This document shows positions 1 to 5,089 of a stretch of DNA of 5,089 nt, piece by piece. How positions within the stretch are numbered: position 1 is the stretch's first letter; each line of letters starts with the position of its first letter. The translations under genes and the position numbers were made by a program. Origin of the DNA: an uncultured Christensenella sp. (lineage in GTDB: Bacteria > Bacillota > Clostridia > Christensenellales > UBA3700); NCBI GenBank assembly GCA_910584975.1, contig CAJUEA010000048.1, positions 1-5,089 on the forward strand, read 5' to 3'. The notes below the pieces were generated by a model. That model was not told the origin of the DNA and made no database searches. It saw nothing but the letters and a program-made list of their open reading frames with translations.

Positions 1-3
1 CAT

Positions 4-104
4 CACTTTACACAAAATGGCATATATCCCTCAAAATACCCCCGATTTTTGAGGGATATTTTGAAAAAATCGACTTTTTAGAGCCTTTTGCACTTTACAC
101 AAAA
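4..104. repeat. 14-base direct repeat, two copies 87 bases apart
   Basis: CACTTTACACAAAA occurs exactly at 4-17 and 91-104. Each copy lies six bases before a strong hairpin (24-59 and 110-136), so on the minus strand each hairpin is followed by TTTTGTGTAAAGTG. This looks like a duplicated hairpin-plus-tail unit or remains of mobile-element ends. No transposase remnant is visible. Confidence 0.6.
24..59. other. Perfect 13-bp hairpin, possible weak terminator
   Basis: ATATCCCTCAAAA (24-36) pairs with TTTTGAGGGATAT (47-59) around a 10-base loop. Only short T-stretches follow (TTTTG on the plus strand at 59-63, ATTTTG on the minus strand from 18 down to 13), so termination is uncertain. The left neighbour lies outside the window. 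Confidence 0.55.
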
Positions 105-143
105 AATAACAGCCGAAAACATAACATTTTCGGCTGATTTTTT
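104..143. terminator. Bidirectional intrinsic terminator
   Basis: CAGCCGAAAA (110-119) pairs perfectly with TTTTCGGCTG (127-136) around a 7-base loop. On the plus strand ATTTTTT follows (137-143); on the minus strand TTATTTTTTG follows (109-100). It can stop plus-strand transcripts entering from the left and any minus-strand read-through from the structured RNA at 502-748. It is the strongest terminator in the left part. Confidence 0.82.
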
Positions 144-195
144 ATAAGATTTTTGCTGTAATTTTTAGAATATTAATGGCTTACATCTAACGAAG

Positions 196-304
196 TAGGA
201 GCTCCCTCGACTACGCTCGGGATGACAAAATATAGACTTCTAATGACAATGAGGAATGTCATTTCGAGCAATAGTGTTCCTGTCACCCGAACATAATGGG
301 ATCC
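196..304. repeat. Cluster of degenerate TGTCAT-CCGAG palindromic intergenic repeats
   Basis: Three related units. The best is inverted: read on the minus strand, 227-200 gives TGTCATCCCGAGCG then TAGTCGAGGGA. A second, on the plus strand, begins TGTCATTTCGAGC at 257. A third, shortened one runs TGTCACCCGA...GGGATCC at 281-304. Units one and two pair over 13 positions (215-227 with 257-269, two of them GU in plus-strand RNA), and AATGACA/TGTCATT (242-248 with 257-263) forms a competing 7-bp hairpin. Units of this consensus are, to my knowledge, common as dispersed intergenic repeats in many bacterial phyla. GACAAAATATA, next to the first unit (224-234), recurs at 364-374, perhaps the trace of a further copy. 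Confidence 0.7.
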
Positions 305-328
305 ACACAAAATAGCTTTTTTGTGGGG
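303..328. other. Ten-pair hairpin with one mismatch
   Basis: CCACACAAAA (303-312) pairs with TTTTGTGGGG (319-328) with one A/G mismatch around the loop TAGCTT. No T-tract follows it outside the stem on either strand, so it is not a convincing terminator. It abuts the palindromic repeat cluster and may be part of the same intergenic element. Confidence 0.5.
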
Positions 329-388
329 TAAGGGAGGGCTCTCAAATGTTGCTTGTTAAGTAAGACAAAATATAACCTTATTATTAAG

Positions 389-502
389 TCCGACCAAAGA
401 ACAACGAAGTTGAACTTTGCGTTTGGTCGGAAAAAGCGAATTCGACTGCAAGTGAGCTGATTTTCTAAAAAAGAAAATCGCTCTAAAAGTCGCAATGAGC
501 GA
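389..502. other. Dense hairpin block, noncoding, origin unknown
   Basis: Three structures lie side by side. At 389-431 a 10-bp stem TCCGACCAAA / TTTGGTCGGA is perfect, and CAAC-GAA-GTTG nests inside it. At 443-492 a long arm is built from CGACT/AGTCG (443-447 with 488-492), then GAGC/GCTC (454-457 with 480-483), one bulged base, then GATTTTC/GAAAATC (459-465 with 473-479). At 478-502 TCGCTC/GAGCGA forms a 6-bp hairpin that excludes the upper arm. The block lies just after the RNA terminator on the minus strand. It could be a read-through 3' extension of that RNA, a separate repeat element, or a relic. The open frame across it is not protein-like. Confidence 0.55.
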
Positions 503-534
503 AAAATATAGGGGTATATCTTTCGATATACCCC
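502..534 (-). terminator. Terminator hairpin with GAAA tetraloop ending the structured RNA
   Basis: On the minus strand GGGGTATATC (534-525), loop GAAA (524-521), GATATACCCC (520-511): ten perfect pairs, then TATATTTTT (510-502). The loop is a GNRA tetraloop only on the minus strand, and the T-rich tail follows only on that strand, so both features assign the direction. The T-run is interrupted, so some read-through towards the hairpins at 303-502 is possible. Confidence 0.68.
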
Positions 535-748
535 AAAAACGCAAATAGCGTGTAGCACCACTCTGACGAAACAAAACCTTTTGAAAACCTCGTGTGTCGA
601 GGTGGGTTAGCTACCTGATACCGCTATCTTCCCCTGCCATAACCTTGGAAAGGTCGAGGGCGTGATATTGTGTACCACAACTCGCAATCCCTTATTATAA
701 ATGTGGTTACAAAGACAATTTTGTTTCAAACATTGCAGTTATCTACAC
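502..748 (-). ncRNA. Stand-alone structured noncoding RNA, about 245 nt, family not assigned
   Basis: Its own promoter and terminator bound it, and it encodes no plausible protein. Seen directly (plus coordinates of paired segments): P1 550-555 with 743-748 (GUGUAG/CUACAC, joining the very 5' end to the 3' side); P2 567-576 with 719-728 (9 Watson-Crick pairs GAAACAAAA/UUUUGUUUC plus one GU); P3 580-589 with 705-713 (two 4-bp blocks around a 1x2 loop). Inside lie an arm 657-692 whose tip UUGUG-GUA-CACAA is at 668-680, hairpin 642-654 (ACCUU-UCC-AAGGU), GAUA-GCGG-UAUC at 617-628, GGUUA/UAACC at 605-609 with 640-644, and CCUCG-hairpin 587-603. Some pairs compete, consistent with pseudoknots or alternative states. 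The sector 590-690 is visibly richer in G+C than its surroundings. The size, architecture and clostridial setting fit the raiA motif best among families I know, but I cannot confirm this by eye. I saw no tmRNA, RNase P, SRP or T-box hallmarks. Confidence 0.72.
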
Positions 749-752
749 TCAT

Positions 753-781
753 AGTATAACACACTTTGATTGCAATTACAA
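753..781 (-). promoter_or_regulatory. Sigma-A-type promoter with extended -10, driving a noncoding RNA
   Basis: On the minus strand: -35 TTGTAA (781-776), a 17-base spacer, and -10 TATACT (758-753) preceded by TGT, i.e. a TGn extended -10. The predicted start is at about 746-748. The 8-base palindrome ATTGCAAT (769-776) starts at the edge of the -35 box and runs into the spacer; it could be an operator but is short. No open reading frame of any credibility lies downstream before the window edge, so the product is RNA. Confidence 0.8.
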
Positions 782-899
782 TACCCTTTTTGAATTTTAA
801 TGTAAAATATTTCCTAAACAATGTAAACAATAGTGATAATTTTTTATAACAAAAGCTAATTAAATTTACATCGCAGTTTGCATTTATACACAAAAATTT

Positions 900-938
900 G
901 ACAAAAAACAGCTCATTACAAATGCAAAGAGCTGTTTT
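900..938 (-). terminator. Intrinsic terminator of the valS-HAD-membrane gene run
   Basis: On the minus strand AAAACAGCTC (938-929) pairs perfectly with GAGCTGTTTT (914-905) around a 14-base loop, and the T-run continues to 903 (six T in a row, then GTC). It starts 39 bases beyond the stop at 977. No comparable hairpin with a T-tract was seen in the short gaps between the four upstream genes, which supports one transcript ending here. Confidence 0.88.
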
Positions 939-976
939 AATTATGTTAAATAAAAATAATACCTCTATAACATGCC

Positions 977-1912
977 TTAATAAACAGACTTGATTGAATG
1001 TTTGCTATCAATGACAGTTTCTGCATCAATATAATATTTTCTCTCATTTCTGCGATAATAAATGACAAGTCCAATGCTTTGATAGAAAATGTTAAACAAA
1101 CTTATTGCCATAATAAATCCACTGCCAAAAGTCAAAATACCTAAAAGAATTGTGATAAAATAAGTTGCAAAATTTACAGCAGTAAAAAGTCCCCAATTTT
1201 TCACAATCAAATCCTTGTTTGTTAAAATTGCTTTTTGCAAACTTTTGAACACGCCAAGCTCCTCGCAAACATAAGTTGGCAACCACATTGCAAAAACAGA
1301 GCGTTTCAAAGCAAGCAAAACCATAATTGTCAAAACTGCAAGACAAAGTGCAAACAAAATTGACATTTTTCCAATGCCCCACACCATAAAGTAAACAAGC
1401 ACACCCAAAAGCAACATAAATGGAATGTAAATTAAAGTGTCAACAAAACTGAATGCGATTGCTTTTTTGATGTTTGCAATCAAATTAGCTGTGAACCCAT
1501 ATTTGCTGTTGCTGTTCATAAAGTTGTTTAGCACATCTGTCAAAGGATAATGACCGATTGAAATCAAAAATTTTCCAATAAAAAGAAATGCTACCAAAGC
1601 ACAAGCTGCACCAACAACATTGTTTCTGTTTGAAGCAAACACCTCAGAAATTTTTTCAAAATCTTGTCCAAGCACTGCAAATGCCGAATTTTGAATATCA
1701 AGATTGCCACCAAACATTGACCTAAAAGCCTGACTAATATGCTCAAAAAACTGCATATCCTGCACACCTTGAATGATAGGTTTCATAATGAAATACATTG
1801 AGCTTATTGAAACTGCTGCAAAAATTAACATAACAATGCTAAGGTACAACAAAAATTTATAAAACAATGAAAATCTTGACACCAAGATGGAAAAAGAATG
1901 TTTAACTAGCAT
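977..1912 (-). CDS. Six-helix integral membrane protein, function unknown, partner of the preceding gene
   Basis: A 311-residue membrane protein whose family I do not recognise. Hydrophobic segments lie at about 16-43, 98-119, 152-178, 183-203, 238-262 and 264-286. A long polar stretch between the first two (about 50-97) holds acidic and Asn-rich sequence and should sit on one side of the membrane, perhaps outside. The C-terminal tail from 287 is basic, then polar (YYRRNERKYYIDAETV). An amphipathic segment after LPTYV (211-215) with KAILTNKDL (227-235) parallels LPVMSV...KAMAES in the upstream protein, hinting at distant paralogy. The ATG at 1912 is one base after the upstream TAA, and its GGAGG (1919-1923) lies in the last codons of that gene, which implies translational coupling and similar stoichiometry. 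The run ends here: a strong terminator follows 39 bases after the stop. Confidence 0.86.
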   Translation of the reverse strand: MLVKHSFSILVSRFSLFYKFLLYLSIVMLIFAAVSISSMYFIMKPIIQGVQDMQFFEHISQAFRSMFGGNLDIQNSAFAVLGQDFEKISEVFASNRNNVVGAACALVAFLFIGKFLISIGHYPLTDVLNNFMNSNSKYGFTANLIANIKKAIAFSFVDTLIYIPFMLLLGVLVYFMVWGIGKMSILFALCLAVLTIMVLLALKRSVFAMWLPTYVCEELGVFKSLQKAILTNKDLIVKNWGLFTAVNFATYFITILLGILTFGSGFIMAISLFNIFYQSIGLVIYYRRNERKYYIDAETVIDSKHSIKSVY

Positions 1913-1913
1913 A

Positions 1914-2735
1914 TTAATCCTCCACTAATTTTAGATATTTATTTTTCAAATCTTCTCTATCGATATCCTCAATATCAAGATAAGATGTATACATTAAAGT
2001 TATATAGTAAGAAAAAATATAGATAAACAAGAAAATATTTATTATTCTTCTCCACCAGAAATCATAAGCCGCTAAAGTTGCCATAACCACATAAGGAATA
2101 ATCATTGGAATGACAACTGCAAACATCATTCTGAAAAACTTGCCTTTCATAAGCGCAACAGATTCTGCCATTGCTTTTCGCAAAGTAAGTCCAGAAACTG
2201 ACATAACTGGCAAGGTCAAGCTCAAAAGTATCATTGCAGAAAGCATAACCAAAAACAAAACAACATTGAAAATGATTGTCATTGCAAGTGCAACTGCTGT
2301 TTTGTGAATAACTTTTACCCACAAGAAAGTGAACAAAGAACAAATTACAGCATACAACTCCATTAAAAACAAAAAGACAAGAATCAATTTGATTACTGGC
2401 AAATAGTTGTTGTTAATACGCTTTAAAAGCCCTTCACTTGACAATATTCCCCAACGCATATGCTTGGATTCCAAGCCACAAAGCATGCTGAAAAACGCGC
2501 TGAAAATTAACACAGCAGCTGCGCCTATAAGCAAAGATTTCCAGTTTAATTCACTGATAGAAAAAAACACATCTTTGAAAGTAATCAATTTTGTCTGATC
2601 AAATTCCACAAAAAATTGTATCATAGTGCAAGGCTCTGTAAGCAATCCCATAACAACTGATGGAATAAGCGTTACCAATGCCAAATACCAAAAATTCTTT
2701 CGCAGATACTGCAACGCAAGTCTAGCAAATCGCAT
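1914..2735 (-). CDS. Six-helix integral membrane protein, function unknown
   Basis: A 273-residue hydrophobic protein. I do not recognise the family with certainty. Predicted membrane segments by eye lie at about 16-32, 67-87, 113-138, 147-178 (long, possibly two), 203-224 and 231-250. There is no cleavable signal peptide: the start MRFARLALQYLRKNF is positively charged and followed directly by a helix, suggesting a cytoplasmic N terminus. The C-terminal 22 residues are charged (DIEDIDRED...KLVED). The segment LPVMSV (175-180) followed by an amphipathic KAMAES stretch resembles DUF975-like or glycerophosphodiesterase-membrane-domain-like proteins, a weak inference. The ATG at 2735 is fixed by a perfect AAGGAG seven bases upstream. 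The gene lies 52 bases after the HAD gene and one base before a second membrane protein of similar build, so the two are probably made together and may form a complex. Confidence 0.85.
   Translation of the reverse strand: MRFARLALQYLRKNFWYLALVTLIPSVVMGLLTEPCTMIQFFVEFDQTKLITFKDVFFSISELNWKSLLIGAAAVLIFSAFFSMLCGLESKHMRWGILSSEGLLKRINNNYLPVIKLILVFLFLMELYAVICSLFTFLWVKVIHKTAVALAMTIIFNVVLFLVMLSAMILLSLTLPVMSVSGLTLRKAMAESVALMKGKFFRMMFAVVIPMIIPYVVMATLAAYDFWWRRIINIFLFIYIFSYYITLMYTSYLDIEDIDREDLKNKYLKLVED
1919..1923 (-). promoter_or_regulatory. Ribosome binding site of the second membrane protein gene, inside the end of the first
   Basis: GGAGG with a 6-base spacer to the ATG at 1912. It overlaps the final Val-Glu-Asp codons and precedes the TAA stop of the upstream gene, so a terminating ribosome can restart directly. 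Confidence 0.85.
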
Positions 2736-2742
2736 ATTTTAT

Positions 2743-2748
2743 CTCCTT
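2743..2748 (-). promoter_or_regulatory. Strong ribosome binding site of the first membrane protein gene
   Basis: AAGGAG, fully complementary to the 16S anti-Shine-Dalgarno core, with a 7-base spacer to the ATG at 2735. It is far better than the GAAGAG of the HAD gene, so the membrane pair can be translated independently of valS and the HAD gene even if co-transcribed. Confidence 0.85.
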
Positions 2749-2787
2749 ATATTTTATTTCTCTTTATTCATCTTATTCATCAAAAAA

Positions 2788-3432
2788 CTATTTTGCAAAA
2801 ACTTTCAAAAGGTCGTTTGGAGTGTCCACACACACAATAGTACCGATTTTTGACATATTTTCCACATTTCCAAAGCCATAAGAAACAGCTAGGCAATCCA
2901 TACCAACAGCTTTTGCAGCTAGTGCGTCATAAATAGAATCGCCAATCATAAGGCAATCATTTAGTAAAGCGCCTGACTTTGTGACAGCATATGCCAAAAT
3001 GTCTTTTTTGTCCACTCTGCCCTCACTTTCCACAGTGCCAAACACACCATCAAAGCAAGATAGCACACCAAATTCCTTCAACATTTCACTTGCAATGTCT
3101 TCCCTTTTGCTTGTGGCAATAAACATTTTATAGCCAAAGCTTTTTATTTTTGCAAGAATTTCAGCCATTCCGTCAAAAAGCTTGCACATATTCTGTCCGC
3201 CTTGATTGATATAGTATTCCCGATACAATTCCCTAGCAAACGGCTCACGCTCTTCTCCGAACATTTTTGTAAAAGTATCTTTTAAAGGTGGTCCGATATA
3301 TTGCTTTCTCTCCTCGGGTGGAATGTTCAAACCAAAATGCTCAAACACTTTGCCAAAAGCAAAACTGCACCCCTCAAAGGAATCAACAATCGTTCCATCA
3401 AAATCCCAAAATAAACATTTATAATCACGCAT
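2788..3432 (-). CDS. HAD superfamily subfamily IA hydrolase, phosphoglycolate phosphatase / 5'-nucleotidase-like
   Basis: A 214-residue cytosolic phosphatase with all four HAD motifs. Motif I is D10-F-D12-G-T-I-V-D with nucleophile D10 and acid/base D12; motif II is the T107-S-K of ATSK; motif III is K142 or K143; motif IV is G164-D165-S-I-Y-D169, which binds Mg2+. The helical cap at about 18-95 carries GPPLKDTF (47-54), a pattern typical of the Gph/5'-nucleotidase branch, and SYGFG (184-188) sits in the usual place near the end. The length is normal for the family. The substrate cannot be read from sequence; small phosphate esters such as phosphoglycolate or a nucleoside monophosphate are the family norm. 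The ATG at 3432 lies 8 bases inside valS, with a weak GAAGAG (3440-3445) seven bases upstream, so translation is probably coupled to valS. A proofreading-related role is not implied; linkage may be incidental. Confidence 0.93.
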   Translation of the reverse strand: MRDYKCLFWDFDGTIVDSFEGCSFAFGKVFEHFGLNIPPEERKQYIGPPLKDTFTKMFGEEREPFARELYREYYINQGGQNMCKLFDGMAEILAKIKSFGYKMFIATSKREDIASEMLKEFGVLSCFDGVFGTVESEGRVDKKDILAYAVTKSGALLNDCLMIGDSIYDALAAKAVGMDCLAVSYGFGNVENMSKIGTIVCVDTPNDLLKVFAK

Positions 3433-5089
3433 TTTTCAACTCTTCAATTTGACTTTTGATTTTTTCTGCAAGCGCTGTATAGTTTGCAAGTTTTTCCTTT
3501 TCCTTATCCACAAGTTGCTTTGGAGCTCTTGCGATAAAGCCTTGATTTGCAAGCATTTTGTTTGCTCTTTCAATTTCGCTTATTGTGTCGTCAAGCTCTT
3601 TTTGAAGTCTTGCAATTTCCTTTTCATTGTCCACAAGATTGCCAAGAGGCACCAAAATATCGCCAAAATCACTGATTATTACACTAACTTTTTCGTTTAT
3701 CTCTTGCTTATCCTTAATGTAAGAAATATTACCGATATTAGCCATTTTTACAATGTATGCCATAAAGTTATCAATAACTTTTATATCCACACTTGGTGCA
3801 ATGATAAGGTCAATCTTTTGAGATGGCTTAACATTCATTTCCACCCTCAAATTACGGATATCTTTTATGATATTCATAACTTTTTCAAAAGTCTCACGCT
3901 CTTTTTTATAGTTGTACTTTTTGATAAGCTCTGGCCACTCTGCAATCATAACGCTTGACTTATCCCCATTTGTAAATGAATAAATCTCGTCAGTGATAAA
4001 TGGCACAAATGGATGCAACAATTTAAGAATTTTGTCAAGCACATAGTTAAGCACTGTGATTGTATTAATCTTTTTATCGTTGTTGTCACCATACAATGCT
4101 GCTTTTGAAAGCTCGATATACCAATCGCAAAAATCATTCCATACAAAATCATAAATGCAACTGCAAGCCAATCCCAAATCATATTTTTCCAAGCACTTTG
4201 TGCTTTCCTTGATTGTTTGGTTAAGCTTAGACAAAATCCACTTGTCACTTGGAGTAAGACGGAATGTGCCCATCTCTTTAAGTTTGACATTTTCAGTGTT
4301 CATCATAACAAATCTTGATGCATTCCAAACTTTGTTAAGGAAGTTTCTGCAACTGATAACTTTTTCCTCAATAAATCTTGTATCTCCACCCGGAGCAATG
4401 CCCATAAGCAAGCTTAATCTTAAGCTGTCTGCACCATAATTGTCAATAATCTCAAGTGGGTCAATACCATTGCCCAAAGACTTGCTCATCTTTCTGCCTT
4501 GGCTATCGCGAACAATGCCGTGAATTAAAACTTCAGGGAATGGAATATCTCCCATATGCTCTAGTCCACTGAAAATCATTCTTGCAACCCAGAAGAAGAT
4601 AATATCATAAGCTGTAACAAGCAAACTTGTAGGATAAAAATATTGCAAATCTTTTGTTTGCTCTGGATAGCCCAAGGTTGAAAACGGCCACAATGCAGAA
4701 GAAAACCAAGTGTCCAAAACATCCTCATCTTGTCTCAAATGAGTGCTACCACACTTTGTACAAACTGAAGGTGCATCTTCTTGAACCATCATTTCTCCAC
4801 AATCCTCGCAGTAATATGCAGGAATACGATGTCCCCACCAAAGCTGACGAGAAATGCACCAGTCTTTTATGTTTTCCATCCAGTTAAAGTATGTTTTGCT
4901 AAATCTGTTTGGAATAAATTCAATTTTTTTGTCTTTTACAACTTTGATTGCAGGCTTTGCAAGAGGTCCCATTTTCACAAACCATTGCTTGCTTACGATA
5001 GGCTCAACTACATTGTGACATCTATAGCAAACGCCAACATTATGCTTGTAAGGCTCTTCCTTAACAAGATAGCCACCCTCTTTCAAATC
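3425..5089 (-). CDS. valS: Valine--tRNA ligase (ValRS), C-terminal part, 5' end beyond the window
   Basis: Cytoplasmic class I aminoacyl-tRNA synthetase that charges tRNA-Val with valine. About 554 codons are present of a usual ~880; the frame is open to the right edge (first full codon GAT, Asp), so the TTG at 5086 is an internal Leu and not a start. The HIGH motif lies outside. Counting from that Leu: KMSKS at 199-203, the family block CISRQLWWGHRIP at 77-89, DEDVLDTWFSS at 120-130, then the anticodon-binding helical domain from about 280 (DKWILSKL) to 420, and a C-terminal charged coiled coil at about 485-553, the ValRS tRNA-binding arm. Three CxxC pairs (20/23, 93/96, 109/112) suggest bound zinc in the editing/insertion region. 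The last 8 bases overlap the start of the next gene. A T-box leader, common ahead of clostridial valS, would be off-window. Confidence 0.97.
   Translation of the reverse strand, partial: DLKEGGYLVKEEPYKHNVGVCYRCHNVVEPIVSKQWFVKMGPLAKPAIKVVKDKKIEFIPNRFSKTYFNWMENIKDWCISRQLWWGHRIPAYYCEDCGEMMVQEDAPSVCTKCGSTHLRQDEDVLDTWFSSALWPFSTLGYPEQTKDLQYFYPTSLLVTAYDIIFFWVARMIFSGLEHMGDIPFPEVLIHGIVRDSQGRKMSKSLGNGIDPLEIIDNYGADSLRLSLLMGIAPGGDTRFIEEKVISCRNFLNKVWNASRFVMMNTENVKLKEMGTFRLTPSDKWILSKLNQTIKESTKCLEKYDLGLACSCIYDFVWNDFCDWYIELSKAALYGDNNDKKINTITVLNYVLDKILKLLHPFVPFITDEIYSFTNGDKSSVMIAEWPELIKKYNYKKERETFEKVMNIIKDIRNLRVEMNVKPSQKIDLIIAPSVDIKVIDNFMAYIVKMANIGNISYIKDKQEINEKVSVIISDFGDILVPLGNLVDNEKEIARLQKELDDTISEIERANKMLANQGFIARAPKQLVDKEKEKLANYTALAEKIKSQIEELKNA

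Noticed and set aside
435..446. GCGAATTCGAC resembling the tmRNA ATTCGAC motif
   Set aside because: No tRNA-like ends, no CCA-proximal TTCGA arm and no tag reading frame nearby; the bases are part of a simple hairpin arm.
283..561. Minus-strand open frame of 92 codons
   Set aside because: It runs through the terminator hairpin, the hairpin block and a palindromic repeat unit; its composition is not protein-like and it has no plausible ribosome site. The DNA is explained by RNA structure and repeats.
601..692. tRNA-like appearance of GGTGGGTTAGCTACC and following bases
   Set aside because: No T-arm GGTTCGAATCC, no anticodon stem of the right length and no acceptor pairing in either strand.
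898..903. Plus-strand TTGACA as a -35 box
   Set aside because: No -10-like hexamer 16-18 bases downstream, and it overlaps the minus-strand terminator tail.
2764..2781. Tandem 9-base repeat TTATTCATC twice in the gap before the first membrane gene
   Set aside because: Only two copies in AT-rich sequence, with no palindrome or promoter pattern tied to it; probably slippage.
2110..2853. Plus-strand open frames opposite the membrane protein and HAD genes
   Set aside because: They are antisense shadows of well-supported minus-strand genes and lack domains or ribosome sites.

Overview
The window is AT-rich, and all four protein genes lie on the minus strand. They read as one run from the right edge leftwards: valS, then a HAD-type phosphatase, then two polytopic membrane proteins. 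Shine-Dalgarno sites of AAGGAG/GGAGG type, intrinsic terminators with T-tracts, a low GC content and the style of ValRS (with added CxxC pairs) all point to a low-GC Gram-positive of the Clostridia, probably an uncultured gut-type lineage. That placement is inference. TGG codes for Trp and TGA serves as a stop, so the genetic code is standard.

Right part (2788-5089): the C-terminal two thirds of valyl-tRNA synthetase enter from beyond the window edge. Its stop codon overlaps the start of a HAD subfamily IA hydrolase by 8 bases, so the two are translationally coupled. Middle (977-2735): 52 bases further on, behind a strong ribosome binding site, come two six-helix membrane proteins separated by one base. 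They have the same general layout and no function I recognise. A clear intrinsic terminator at 900-938 closes the run.

Left part (1-976): no credible protein gene. The most interesting object is a self-contained minus-strand transcription unit. It has a near-consensus extended -10 promoter (753-781), a start point near 746-748, about 245 nt of densely structured RNA, and a 10-bp GAAA-capped hairpin with a U-rich tail at 502-534 as its end. The 5' terminal bases pair with bases just ahead of the terminator, and a second long-range helix of 9 Watson-Crick pairs closes an inner multi-branched domain. This is the pattern of a stand-alone structured noncoding RNA. I could not assign the family by eye. 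The raiA motif known from Clostridia and Actinobacteria is the first one I would test.

Beyond that RNA, towards position 1, come more strong hairpins (303-502), a cluster of degenerate TGTCAT-CCGAG palindromic intergenic repeats (196-304), a bidirectional terminator (104-143), and another 13-bp hairpin (24-59). A 14-base direct repeat accompanies each of the last two hairpins. The stretch 782-899 is AT-rich spacer in which I see no feature.
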